Shown here in pieces: positions 42,858-51,919 of a stretch of 64,000 bases of DNA. Numbering within the stretch: the first letter of the stretch is position 1; each line of letters begins with the position of its first letter. The stretch comes from Hylemonella gracilis str. Niagara R (GTDB taxonomy: Bacteria; Pseudomonadota; Gammaproteobacteria; Burkholderiales; Burkholderiaceae_C), in NCBI RefSeq assembly GCF_000600295.1, contig NZ_JEMG01000001.1:2667232-2731231 (forward strand), read 5' to 3'. The notes beneath the pieces are model-generated. The model searched no databases. It worked only from the letters and a program-made list of their open reading frames with translations, and had not been told where the DNA came from. A program made the translations under genes and the position numbers.

Positions 42858-43780
42858 GACCGCGACACCATCACGGGCAGTTTGTCCTCGCCGGACTCTT
42901 CCACGACTGGCGCCTCGGCTCGCGGACCAGCGGCTGCGCCGCGCTTCTTGCCTTCGCGCGCATCGGCGATCTGTCCAGCCAGCACCGGACCCCAGTGGAC
43001 GATTTCAAGCCGGCCGTCGTGGTGCTCCACCAGCGCGGTCATGCTCTCCACCCAGTCGCCATCGTTGCAATAGAGCACGCCATCGATCTCGCGCATCTCG
43101 GCGTGATGGATGTGGCCGCAGACCACGCCGTGGTGGCCGCGCTTCTTGGCTTCACGCGCGACCGCGACCTCGAAATCGCTGATGAAGTTCACGGCCTTCT
43201 TGACCTTGAGCTTCAGGTAGGCCGACAGCGACCAATAGGGCAAACCCAGCTTGGCGCGCCAGTGGTTCAGGTGGCGGTTGAGCTTGAGCGTCCATTCGTA
43301 GAGCGTGTCGCCCACATAGGCCAGCCACTTGGCATACTGGATCACGCCGTCGAAGTAATCCCCATGCGTGACCCACAGACTCTTTCCGGTCGCCGTGACG
43401 TGCACGGCATCTTCCATCACCTCGATGCCGCCGAACTGGTGGTCCAGGAACTGCCGCGCGAACTCGTCGTGGTTGCCAGGCACGAAGATGACGCGGCTGC
43501 CCTTGCGCGCGCGACGCAGCAGTTTCTGAACCACGTCATTGTGCTGCTGAGGCCAGTACCAGCGTCGACGCAACTGCCAGCCGTCGATGATGTCGCCCAC
43601 CAGGTAGAGGCGCTCGCTGCTGCTCGCGCGCAGGAAATCCAGCAGGGCCTCGGCTTGACAGCCGGGCGTGCCCAGATGCAGGTCGGAAATGAAGACGGCG
43701 CGGTAACGCGGGCGCTTGCCCTCGGACTCCTCGCGCTCGTCCGAGTTCATCCGCAGGTGTTCGCTGGCGGCGCTCTTCAT
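42854..43780 (-). CDS. UDP-2,3-diacylglucosamine diphosphatase-like metallophosphoesterase
   Basis: This 308-residue protein has the calcineurin-like metal motifs: VFISDLHLGTPG, LVGDIIDGWQL, VPGNHDEFAR, THGDYFDG and the closing CGHIHHAEMREIDG. The layout, including the WRAKLGLPYWSLSAYLKLKVKKAVNFI helices, is that of the LpxH-related group, which removes UMP from UDP-2,3-diacylglucosamine in lipid A synthesis. Many beta-proteobacteria carry an LpxH of a different size elsewhere, so this copy could serve another lipid. It overlaps both neighbours by 4 bases (ATGA), which shows tight translational coupling. Confidence 0.85.
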   Translation of the reverse strand: MKSAASEHLRMNSDEREESEGKRPRYRAVFISDLHLGTPGCQAEALLDFLRASSSERLYLVGDIIDGWQLRRRWYWPQQHNDVVQKLLRRARKGSRVIFVPGNHDEFARQFLDHQFGGIEVMEDAVHVTATGKSLWVTHGDYFDGVIQYAKWLAYVGDTLYEWTLKLNRHLNHWRAKLGLPYWSLSAYLKLKVKKAVNFISDFEVAVAREAKKRGHHGVVCGHIHHAEMREIDGVLYCNDGDWVESMTALVEHHDGRLEIVHWGPVLAGQIADAREGKKRGAAAGPRAEAPVVEESGEDKLPVMVSRS

Positions 43781-44682
43781 GCCTGCCCCAGGAAGCGCTT
43801 GCGGTAACGCGCGGGCATGTCGGCCAGGCGCAGCATGACGGGCAGATCAGCGCAGTTGAAATCCGGGTCCCAGGCGGGCGCGCCCAGAACCTTGCTACCC
43901 AGGCGCAGATACCCCTTGATCAGCGCAGGTGGCTCCACGATCAGGCTCTCGTCGAGCTGTTCCACGGGCAGGGGCAGGCGGGGCCAGACCTGGTGCTCAA
44001 TCGGCGCCAGATGGGTCTGGCTGAGTTGCCGCCAAATGCTGGCTGCGGCATTTCCGTTGATGCCACCACTGACCGGGTCCAGCATTGGGATGCTGGCGCA
44101 GCCGATCATGGCGTCGATCTCGTTGCGGTCCATGAACCTGATCAGCTCGCCCCACAAACCCATGATCGCGCCGCCCTCTCGATGGTCCGGGTGCACGCAG
44201 CTGCGGCCCACCTCCACCATGCGTTCACGCAGGTGGCGCAGGCGGGTCAGGTCGAACTCGCTTTCACTGTAGAAGCCCCCAAGCCGCCTGGCCTGTGCCG
44301 GTGTGAGCATGCGGTAGGTGCCTATCACCTCCCCCGTGGCCGTGTCACGCGCCAGCAGGTGCTCGCAGTAGTCGTCGTAGAGGTCCACATCGTGGCCAGG
44401 TAGCGGTGTGTTCAGACGCGCGCCCATCTCGCCCGCGAACACCGCATAGCGCAGGCGTTGGGCCGCGCGCACCTCGTCCAGATGACGTGCCCAAACGACC
44501 TGGATGGCTGGGCTGGTGGCTGCGGGGACATTCGCGGGCTTGCGGTACCAGCGCTGGCCGCGAGCCAGCATGGAGGGCAGGGCCAGGCTGAAGGCTGATG
44601 TGATGCGCTCGGGAATCCGAGGGATCTTCGAGGCCAAGGGAAGCAGTGACAGCGGGAAGCTCGTACGCGGGTGTTCTTTCAT
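43777..44682 (-). CDS. OlsB-like GNAT N-acyltransferase
   Basis: The ATG at 44682 (MKEHPRTSFPLSLLPLA) gives 301 residues. The core resembles OlsB and PEP-CTERM-type acyltransferases: VWARHLDEVRAAQRLRYAVFAGEMGAR, GHDVDLYDDYCEHLLARD, VIGTYRMLTPAQARRLGGFYSESEFDL and VEVGRSCVHPDHREGGAIMGLW. OlsB links a 3-hydroxy fatty acid to ornithine, the first step of ornithine lipids, which replace phospholipids when phosphate is scarce. No olsA is seen here. It is the first gene of the operon behind the Pho-box-like repeats. Confidence 0.8.
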   Translation of the reverse strand: MKEHPRTSFPLSLLPLASKIPRIPERITSAFSLALPSMLARGQRWYRKPANVPAATSPAIQVVWARHLDEVRAAQRLRYAVFAGEMGARLNTPLPGHDVDLYDDYCEHLLARDTATGEVIGTYRMLTPAQARRLGGFYSESEFDLTRLRHLRERMVEVGRSCVHPDHREGGAIMGLWGELIRFMDRNEIDAMIGCASIPMLDPVSGGINGNAAASIWRQLSQTHLAPIEHQVWPRLPLPVEQLDESLIVEPPALIKGYLRLGSKVLGAPAWDPDFNCADLPVMLRLADMPARYRKRFLGQA

Positions 44683-44731
44683 GGTGTCTGCGTTGTGTAC
44701 ATCCTGTGTGACACCAGTGTGGGCACCTGCC

Positions 44732-44771
44732 ATGACGAAGCCATGTCCAAAACATGACAATTCAATGACAA
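44732..44771 (-). promoter_or_regulatory. Tandem Pho-box-like repeats upstream of the olsB-like/ppk operon
   Basis: On the minus strand four words, TTGTCAT (44765-44771), TTGTCAT (44754-44760), TGGACAT (44743-44749) and TCGTCAT (44732-44738), are spaced by exactly 11 bases. This is the known PhoB direct-repeat pattern (CTGTCAT-N4-CTGTCAT), in two tandem copies. They lie 50-90 bases upstream of the olsB-like start and read in the direction of the operon. Confidence 0.75.
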
Positions 44772-44885
44772 CCGAAGGCAAGAACAACTGGCCCGCCGCA
44801 GGGCCCGATGCGCAGCCAGCAGCCCGTTCCGGCGCAGACGACCTGGCCTGGTGCGCGGGGGCACGCCAGGCTGACGGTCAGGAGC

Positions 44886-45638
44886 TCAGTGACCTGCCAG
44901 GCTGCGCGCCGAAGACAGGGCCAGCAGCAGGAAGGCCAGCGCGCAGGCGCGGTGGGTCCAGCGCGCCCAGCGGTCATTGGCGCCCGCGAAGACGCGCGCC
45001 ACCAGCGCCGCGCAAACAAAACACCAGACCACGGACGACACCATGAAACCGGTGAAGAAGATGGCGTAATCCGTCCACCGGGGATCGCTCACGCCCGCCG
45101 CCCCCATGGCACTGCCCAGCGCGGCCCAGTAAGCCACGTTGTGCGGATTGGTCAGGGACAGCAGCGCGCCAGCGCGCAGGGCTTCGCGTTCTGCATCACG
45201 TTCAGCGTCGCAGCTGAGTTCGCCCAGCGCAGGCGCGGGGTCGGGCACATCGACCGCCGCTGGCGCAGCGTCCCGTTCTTGCGTAACCGCGCGCGAAGCC
45301 CGCCATGCGTCGTAGGCCAGCCAAAGCAGATAGGCGATGCCCGCCAGCGCCACGGGGGTGCGCAGCACTTCGGTACGCGCCAGCAGCCCCACACCCACCA
45401 GACCCAGCACCGCCCAGAGCGCGTCCCCGGTCAAGGAACCGACCTGGACCAGCAAGGCCCCGCGGTAACCGCCACGCAGGCCACGCCGTATGGTTTCGGC
45501 GAAAACCGCGCCCGGCGCGGCGTTGAACACAAAACCCAGCAGCAGGGCCGTCAGGAACAGGGCAAACACAAAGGAGTCGGCAGGAACGCCAGTGAACAGT
45601 ACGGGAGCGCAAACGCAAGCGCGGACTATACCTGCCAT
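44886..45638 (-). CDS. LysE/RhtB-family exporter
   Basis: This 250-residue protein begins with a short leader and then the LysE pattern: FVFALFLTALLLGFVFNAAPGAVFAETIRRGLRGGYRGALLVQVGSLTGDALWAVLG, and later GALLSLTNPHNVAYWAALGSAMG. Six hydrophobic segments are visible, with a hydrophilic loop of about 40 residues in the middle (DAAPAAVDVPDPAPALGELS...), longer than usual. The family exports basic or small neutral amino acids; the substrate is unknown. It lies upstream of the Pho-box-like array and is a separate unit. Confidence 0.85.
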   Translation of the reverse strand: MAGIVRACVCAPVLFTGVPADSFVFALFLTALLLGFVFNAAPGAVFAETIRRGLRGGYRGALLVQVGSLTGDALWAVLGLVGVGLLARTEVLRTPVALAGIAYLLWLAYDAWRASRAVTQERDAAPAAVDVPDPAPALGELSCDAERDAEREALRAGALLSLTNPHNVAYWAALGSAMGAAGVSDPRWTDYAIFFTGFMVSSVVWCFVCAALVARVFAGANDRWARWTHRACALAFLLLALSSARSLAGH

Positions 45639-45707
45639 CGCGTGGGCTTCAGGGGCTCGCGCTTGGGGGAAACAAACCCAGTGGGGACTGAACGGCTGGC
45701 GAGGCCC

Positions 45708-46880
45708 ATGGCCTTTGTTATGCTCCGCCGCCGTGCGGCCGCCCAGGCGCCGCGTGATCTCTTTTTCGCTGCTGTCCCCCCCGTGCGCCTCTTGCCCCGC
45801 GTTCCTTGTCCACCCAGACTCTTGTGTCGACCCACGCCACGGGTACGGCTGTCGCTGCTGTCATGTCTGGCGCTTTGGGCTGGGCTGTGCGGCCCGACGG
45901 CTCATGCGCAAGCGGTGCCACCACCGCGCCTGTCCGAGATGGCCCTGGCTGCGGCCCCACAGGCCGGTACCGAGGAAACCCGCGCGCCACGCGAGGAACC
46001 GCCAGCGCCGTCGAACCTGCCCACGCCTGCCTCGCGGCTGGCCTTGCACTATGAACTTGACGCCTACTACAGCAATGTGGGCGTGGACATCGCCCTGGGC
46101 GACCTGGCGGAACCCAACGGGGGTTACCTGGAAGAAACCGAGGTCTACCGCCGCCTCTTCAACGACTCCTTCCGTCCGCGCCTGCTGCTGCTGGAAGCCA
46201 GCGTCAACCCGCTGCCCGTGCTGGGCACCTGGTACAAGCGCGAGCACCCGAACGGTTACGAAGACTATGACCTGGGCTCCAGCGGCGGCAATCGCTTCAA
46301 CTTCATCGATGGCGTGACCGCGGGCTTCCAGGAGCCTTGGGCGATTTCGGCCTTCATCGGCAGCTCCATGAAATTCAGCCGCGAGGGCGAAGATGAGAAA
46401 CAAGGCAACCGCGGCTACATGGGTTACCTGCTGTCCTGCGGCAACCAGCACATCCACAACAATGTGCTGATCGACGACGACTGGTGCGAGCTGGAGTGGA
46501 AGCTCAAGGGGGAACGCACCTTCCGCGAGGAGGAACTGAGCTGGAGCTTTCGCGTCGGCCTCAAGGAGCATGGCAACCCGGACATCCGAGATCTTTTTTA
46601 CCTCGGCCTGCGGCGCACCAACCTGAGCTATACCTCGGCCCTGCTGAGCTTCCTGAACAACGCCAATGTCGAGTTCATGGCCGAGTTCGCCCGCGACGAC
46701 GGGCATCTGATGCGCCAGCAAGTGATCGTGGGGCGCAACTTCCCCCTGCCCCGCTACCGCATCGCGCTGGCCCTGGACCTGGGCGTGATCTACGAGAACA
46801 GCCGCAAATACACCGGTCGCCTGGCCGACCCGGACGCGGATGAATGGACTTTCGTGTTCAGGCCCAACATCAAGTTTTGA
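45708..46880 (+). CDS. Putative outer-membrane beta-barrel protein
   Basis: From the ATG at 45708 the product has 390 residues, but a more likely secretion signal (RLSLLSCLALWAGLCGPTAHAQA) starts about 50 residues later with no ATG, so the true start is uncertain. The mature part is rich in alternating aromatic/polar strands (LALHYELDAYYSNVGVDIALGD, FRPRLLLLEASVNPLPVLGTWYK, VEFMAEFARDDGHLMRQQVIVG) and ends in FRPNIKF, a C-terminal phenylalanine as in Bam-inserted barrels. I do not assign a family. It is divergent from the LysE-type gene. Confidence 0.6.
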   Translation: MAFVMLRRRAAAQAPRDLFFAAVPPVRLLPRVPCPPRLLCRPTPRVRLSLLSCLALWAGLCGPTAHAQAVPPPRLSEMALAAAPQAGTEETRAPREEPPAPSNLPTPASRLALHYELDAYYSNVGVDIALGDLAEPNGGYLEETEVYRRLFNDSFRPRLLLLEASVNPLPVLGTWYKREHPNGYEDYDLGSSGGNRFNFIDGVTAGFQEPWAISAFIGSSMKFSREGEDEKQGNRGYMGYLLSCGNQHIHNNVLIDDDWCELEWKLKGERTFREEELSWSFRVGLKEHGNPDIRDLFYLGLRRTNLSYTSALLSFLNNANVEFMAEFARDDGHLMRQQVIVGRNFPLPRYRIALALDLGVIYENSRKYTGRLADPDADEWTFVFRPNIKF

Positions 46881-47085
46881 TTGAATCACCCGCCTGGCTG
46901 TCAGCGCAGGCGGGCGAGTTCGGGTGGCGGCGCGATGCGTCAAATTCTGATCACCCTCCCCAAAGCCGCGCCCGCTCCCTAGCATGAGGCCACGATGGTC
47001 CGACGTGGGCAGGCATGGGCCGCAAGGCTCATCACCAGCCCCCCTCGCATTGCCCCGCCCGCCCCTGCTTGAGTCGTCCCACGCC

Positions 47086-48387
47086 ATGTCTCAGCCTGCG
47101 CTCCCCACCCATGACCCACCCCCGTGGCTGGCAAACGCACATGCCCGCCTGCCGCCGAAAGAGCGCGCCATCCTCGACTTGCTCCTGCACCACGCGGCCC
47201 AGCCGGTGAGCAAGGAGGAGATCATCCGACAGGCTTGGCCGCGCCAGAAATGGGTGTCGGACGAAAGCCTGGTGCGCTGCATCAGCCAACTACGGCGGCG
47301 CGTGCCGCAGGCCCGGATCGAAGCCCTTTACGGTTTTGGCTACAGGCTGCTGCCGCCCAGCACCGGCCCGCGTGTTCATGAACCGCTGCTGCAGGCGGCG
47401 CAGGCACCGGCGGAATTGGTTGAGCAGTACCTGCATGCCTGCACCCTGGTGCAGCGACAGACCGCCACGCCGCTGGCGCGAGCCATCGATCTGCTGCGCA
47501 AGCTGACGGAGCGGCAGCCGGACTACATTCCCGCGCGCGTGCTGCGCGCCCACGCCATCCTGCTGGCCCACCGGCTCGACCTGAACGCGCAGGCGCAGGC
47601 CAGCCTCGAAGAGGCCTGGGTGCAGGTCGGACTGGCGCGGGCACTGGCGCCCGACTCGCCCTTGTTGGCCGCCACCGAGGCCGGCCTGCATGACCTGGAC
47701 TGGCGCTTCGCGGAAGCCAGCCGGCTGCACCAGTCGGCGCTGCAGGAATTGCCCTACTCAGCCCACGCACTGCAACCCTACATCTGGCACCTGCTGGCCA
47801 CCGGACAGGCGGCGCAAGCTCCTCCCTGCCAGCACCGCATCCTCGCGCAACGGCCCCATGCCGCCGTCGAGCGCGTGGTGTGGGCGCGCCTGCTGGCGCA
47901 GGCCGGCGAACGTGACGGTGCCTTGGCGGCGATCGACGCAGCCCGCGCCGCTCACCCGGGCAGCACGCTGGTGGCCAGCGCCTGGTGTGACTTGCAGGCC
48001 AGGTTCGCGCCCCGGCGCGCCCTGATTCCCATGGCGCGCGACCTGCACGAGCTGGCGGAACTGCCCCGCTACGCGCGGGTCCATCTACCGTATGTGCTGG
48101 CCCGCTGTGGCAGACGCAGCGAAGCCCGGCACGTGCTCGATGCAACGCCTGCCGGCCGCTACCCCAGCACCCTGCACCAACGCATGGCGCGGGTCCCCAC
48201 CCTGATCGAACTGGGCGAACTGGACCACGCAGCCGAGGAAATCACGCTCGCCTACCGACAACGTTACAGCGGGCTACCGGGCCTGTTGCACTCGCCGGCT
48301 TGCGCGGCCTTGCGGGAGCATCCGAGCACGCGCGAGATTCTCCGGAGTTTGGGCCGGATGGTTCAGGACAACGGCGCCTCGCCCTGA
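47086..48387 (+). CDS. Winged-helix regulator with TPR-like C-terminus
   Basis: The ATG at 47086 (MSQPALPTHDPPPWLANAHA) gives 433 residues. The N-terminal 90 residues are an OmpR/CadC-type winged helix: LPPKERAILDLLLHHAAQPVSKEEIIRQAWPRQKWVSDESLVRCISQLRRRVPQARIEALYGFGYRL in outline. There is no receiver domain. The remaining 330 residues are helical repeats of TPR or SARP-like character (VRLADxLA-like periodic Ala/Leu pattern). Such proteins act as one-component regulators sensing an unknown signal. It is convergent with the RND pump gene. Confidence 0.8.
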   Translation: MSQPALPTHDPPPWLANAHARLPPKERAILDLLLHHAAQPVSKEEIIRQAWPRQKWVSDESLVRCISQLRRRVPQARIEALYGFGYRLLPPSTGPRVHEPLLQAAQAPAELVEQYLHACTLVQRQTATPLARAIDLLRKLTERQPDYIPARVLRAHAILLAHRLDLNAQAQASLEEAWVQVGLARALAPDSPLLAATEAGLHDLDWRFAEASRLHQSALQELPYSAHALQPYIWHLLATGQAAQAPPCQHRILAQRPHAAVERVVWARLLAQAGERDGALAAIDAARAAHPGSTLVASAWCDLQARFAPRRALIPMARDLHELAELPRYARVHLPYVLARCGRRSEARHVLDATPAGRYPSTLHQRMARVPTLIELGELDHAAEEITLAYRQRYSGLPGLLHSPACAALREHPSTREILRSLGRMVQDNGASP

Positions 48388-48403
48388 ACCAAACCGGCTG
48401 CGA

Positions 48404-51400
48404 TCACTGGACCGGTCCGACGGCCGAATGCCCCGCATCGTCTACTACCGCCGCTGTCTTGGCGCCGGGCACGGCACCGCGCGCGAACAGGGCGTACATG
48501 GTGGGCACGACAAAGATGGTGAGCAAGGTGCCCAGGGACATGCCGCCCACGATGACCCAGCCGATCTGCTGCCGGCTTTCAGCGCCCGCGCCGGTGGCCA
48601 GCGCGAGCGGCAAGGCGCCCAGCACCATGGCGCCCGTGGTCATCAGGATGGGACGCAGCCGCTGGCTAGAGGCCTGCACCAGCGCGTCGATCATCGACAT
48701 GCCCTGCTCGCGCAGCTGGTTGGTGAACTCCACGATCAGGATGCCGTGCTTGGTGATGAGCCCCACCAGCGTGATCAAACCAATCTGTGAATACACGTTG
48801 AGCGAGCCGCCGCTCCACTTCAAGGCCAACAGGGCGCCCACCATGGACAAGGGCACGGAGAGCATGATGATGAAGGGGTCCACGAAACTCTCGAACTGCG
48901 CGGCCAGCACCAGGAAGATGAAGAGCAACGCCAGTGCGAAGACCAGGCCCAGCGCGCCCTGCGAATTGCGGAACTCGCGCGAGGTGCCGTTGAGCTCGGA
49001 GCTGTAGCCGGTCTTGAGGATCTGGGCCGCCGTGGCATCCATGAAGGCCAGCGCCTCGCCCAGCGAGTAGTCCGGCGCCAGGTTGGCCGTGATGGACGCG
49101 CTGCGGCGCTGACCGAAGTGGTTGAGCTCGCGCGGGCTCACGCTCTCGCGCGAGACGACCAGGGACGACAGGGGAATCATCGCGCCGTTCTTGCCCCGGA
49201 CGTACATGGTGTCGATGTCCTCGGGCGTGGTGCGACCGGTGGGTCGGGTTTGCACGATCACGTCGTACTGCTCGGCGTCGCGTTTATAGCGCGTGACGCT
49301 GCGCCCGCCCAACATGGTCTCCATGGTGCGGGCCACGGTGTCCACGCCCACACCCAGGTCGGCGGCCTTCTCGCGGTCCACCTCGATGCGCAGCTCGGGC
49401 TTGTTCAGACGCAGATCGGCGTCGGGCGAAATGATGCCGGGGTTGCGCGCCATCGCATCCAGGAACTGCTGCACCACCACACTGAGGTTCTCGTAGCTGT
49501 CGGAGGTCTGGATCACATAGTTCAGAGGCCGATCGCGAAAACCCTGACCCAGCGACGGAGGGGTGATGGCAAAGGCATTGACACCCGCCAAGGTGTTGAA
49601 CTGAGGACCGAGCTGGCGTGCCAGCTCCAGGGTGCTGCGCTCGCGCTCCTCCCAGTCCACCGTGCGGTAGATCACGCTGCCCTGGGAAACCGAGGGATTG
49701 CCGATGTTGGCGAAAATGCGATCGAATTCGGGGTGCTTCTGCCCCATCTCCTCCATCATGCGCGCGTAGCGATTGGTGAACTCCAGCGTGGAGCCGTCGG
49801 GCGCGTTGATGCTGGCGATGATGGTGCCGCGGTCCTCCATGGGCGCCAGTTCCTGCTTCATGGCCGGGTAGATGGTCCAGATGGCCAGCGCGCACAGCAG
49901 CATCGCGCCGACCACCAGCCAGCGCGCCTGCAAGAGCCATGACGGCAGCCAAGCCGCGCGCGCGCGCGGCGCGAGGCCCAGCTGGCCCAGAGCCCTCCCG
50001 GTGGCGGGCGGCGCCATGGGAGTCGCGCGGGCCGTGATCACCCAGCGCAGCAGGCGTCCATAACCATCGGACAGCGCGGTCAACCAGCGTTCCATGCCGC
50101 GATCGAAGCGGTTGGGCTTGGGGTTGTGCTTGAGCAGCAGCGAACACATCATGGGCGAGAGCGTCAGCGCCACGAAGCCCGAGACCAGCACGGCGCCCGC
50201 AAGGGCCAGCGCGAACTCCACGAACAGACGCCCGGTGCGCCCCGGCGTGAAGGCCAGCGGCGCGTACACCGCGACCAGGGTCAGGGTCATCGCGATGATG
50301 GCGAAACCGATCTCGCGCGCGCCCTTGATGGCGGCCGAGAACGGGTCCATGCCGTCCTCGATGTGGCGGTAGATGTTCTCCAGCATCACGATGGCGTCGT
50401 CCACCACCAGGCCTATCGCCAGCACCAGGGCCAGCAAGGTGAGCGTGTTGATGGAGAAACCCGCCAAGGCCATCAGCGCGAAGGCCCCGACCAGGCTGAC
50501 CGGGATGGTGACGATGGGGATGATGGACGCGCGCAGGGTGCGCAGGAACACGAAGACCACCAGGGCCACCAGGGCGACGGCCTCGAGGATGGTCTGGTAG
50601 ACGTTCTGGACCGAGCGGTCGATGAAGACCGAGTTGTCATTCGCGATGTCGATGCGGATGTCGGGCGGCAGATCGGCCTGCACGCGTGGCAAGGCGGCAC
50701 GCACCTCGCGCGAGAGGTCCAGCGGGTTGGCCGTGGCCTGTCGGATCACGCCCGCGGAGATGGCGTCTCGGCCGTTGAGTCGCACGGTGCTGCGCTCGTC
50801 GGCCGACCCCTCGACCACCTGGGCCACGTCGCCCAGCTTGACGGGAAAGCCATTGACGCTCTTGATCACGATGGCGGCGAACTGCTCGGCGCTGGCGAGG
50901 TCAGTGAGCGAGGTGACGCTGAACTCACGCTGCTGTGATTCGATGCGGCCGGCGGGTAACTCCAGGTTGCTGCGGCGGATCGCCTCCTCCACGTCCTGCG
51001 TGGTCAGACCATGGCCCGCCATGCGGTCCGGGTCCAGCCAGACGCGCATGGCGTAACGGCGCTCGCCATAGATGGCCACATCGGCGACGCCGGTGACGGT
51101 CTGCAGGCGAGGCTTGACGATGCGGTTGACCAGGTCGTTGATTTCCAGTCGGCTGCGGGTTTCGCTGGTGAAAGCAAGCCAGATCACGGGCGAGGCATCG
51201 GCCTCGACCTTGGCGATCACCGGCTCGTCGATCTCGGCGGGCAGCCGGCGGCGCACGCGGGAGGCACGGTCGCGCACCTCGGCGGCGGCGGCGTCCGCGT
51301 CCTTCTCCAATTTGAAGCGCACGGTGATCTGGCTGCGCTCGGGCCGGCTGATGGAGGTCAGCACGTCCACGCCATCGATGCCGGCGATGGAGTCCTCCAG

Positions 51401-51598
51401 CGGCTTGGTGACCTGGGATTCGATCACCTCAGCCGAGGCGCCCGCGTAGGAGGTCGACACGGTGACCACGGGTTCGTCGATCTTCGGGTACTCGCGCACC
51501 GACAAACGCGAGAAGCTGACCGCGCCGATGAGCACGATGAGCAGCGAGAGCACGGTCGCGAAGACCGGTCGGCGGATGGAGAGTTCGGCGAGTTGCAT
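48404..51598 (-). CDS. RND-family multidrug efflux permease, apparently orphan
   Basis: This 1064-residue protein begins MQLAELSIRRPVFATVLSLLIVLIGAVSFSRL and has the RND repeats, including the first periplasmic loop (VREYPKIDEPVVTVSTSYAGASAEVIESQVTKPLEDS), the transmembrane GLVVDDAIVMLENIYRHIEDG with its proton-relay aspartates, and GLITLVGLITKHGILIVEFTNQLREQG. It is the MdtB/AcrB-type inner-membrane part of a tripartite drug exporter. No membrane-fusion protein or outer-membrane channel gene is adjacent. It begins 121 bases downstream of the SHOCT-like gene. Confidence 0.9.
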   Translation of the reverse strand: MQLAELSIRRPVFATVLSLLIVLIGAVSFSRLSVREYPKIDEPVVTVSTSYAGASAEVIESQVTKPLEDSIAGIDGVDVLTSISRPERSQITVRFKLEKDADAAAAEVRDRASRVRRRLPAEIDEPVIAKVEADASPVIWLAFTSETRSRLEINDLVNRIVKPRLQTVTGVADVAIYGERRYAMRVWLDPDRMAGHGLTTQDVEEAIRRSNLELPAGRIESQQREFSVTSLTDLASAEQFAAIVIKSVNGFPVKLGDVAQVVEGSADERSTVRLNGRDAISAGVIRQATANPLDLSREVRAALPRVQADLPPDIRIDIANDNSVFIDRSVQNVYQTILEAVALVALVVFVFLRTLRASIIPIVTIPVSLVGAFALMALAGFSINTLTLLALVLAIGLVVDDAIVMLENIYRHIEDGMDPFSAAIKGAREIGFAIIAMTLTLVAVYAPLAFTPGRTGRLFVEFALALAGAVLVSGFVALTLSPMMCSLLLKHNPKPNRFDRGMERWLTALSDGYGRLLRWVITARATPMAPPATGRALGQLGLAPRARAAWLPSWLLQARWLVVGAMLLCALAIWTIYPAMKQELAPMEDRGTIIASINAPDGSTLEFTNRYARMMEEMGQKHPEFDRIFANIGNPSVSQGSVIYRTVDWEERERSTLELARQLGPQFNTLAGVNAFAITPPSLGQGFRDRPLNYVIQTSDSYENLSVVVQQFLDAMARNPGIISPDADLRLNKPELRIEVDREKAADLGVGVDTVARTMETMLGGRSVTRYKRDAEQYDVIVQTRPTGRTTPEDIDTMYVRGKNGAMIPLSSLVVSRESVSPRELNHFGQRRSASITANLAPDYSLGEALAFMDATAAQILKTGYSSELNGTSREFRNSQGALGLVFALALLFIFLVLAAQFESFVDPFIIMLSVPLSMVGALLALKWSGGSLNVYSQIGLITLVGLITKHGILIVEFTNQLREQGMSMIDALVQASSQRLRPILMTTGAMVLGALPLALATGAGAESRQQIGWVIVGGMSLGTLLTIFVVPTMYALFARGAVPGAKTAAVVDDAGHSAVGPVQ

Positions 51599-51719
51599 GG
51601 CGTCAGACCGGCGGGGCGCGCCGGGTGGCGGGAAAACGGTGGCAAGCGGCCGAACTTAACACCGAATCGTGAAGCGAGCGTAAATCCCGCGCGCCAACTC
51701 AGAGTGGCTAAACGGGCTT

Positions 51720-51893
51720 TCAGTGCTCCGAACGCTCAGGTTCAGTGTCGGCTGGCTCGGTGCGCTGGGGTTGGGTCTGATCGTGGTTGTGCAAGGCGTC
51801 GATCAGTTCGGCACGGGCACGGCGGTAGTCAGCCCGGCTGATCATGCCACTGGCGTACTGGCGCGACAGCGTTTTGAGATTGGTGTGCGTCAT
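51720..51893 (-). CDS. SHOCT-like small protein
   Basis: The ATG at 51893 (MTHTNLKTLSRQYASGMISRADYRRARAELIDAL) has a GGAGA about 8 bases upstream and gives 57 residues. The helix pair around LKTLSRQYASGMISRADYRRARAEL is the short C-terminal-type SHOCT pattern, in which a small helical hairpin often sits at the end of longer proteins. The tail is acidic and unstructured (TQPQRTEPADTEPERSEH). It starts 26 bases after the kinase stop, so it probably belongs to the same operon. Confidence 0.65.
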   Translation of the reverse strand: MTHTNLKTLSRQYASGMISRADYRRARAELIDALHNHDQTQPQRTEPADTEPERSEH

Positions 51894-51919
51894 GGTCGAA
51901 TCTCCGTTGTACATGCCGA

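Noticed and set aside
46888..46913. GC-rich hairpin after the outer-membrane-type gene as a terminator
   Set aside because: The inverted repeat (CCCGCCTG and CAGGCGGG) is not followed by a T-run.
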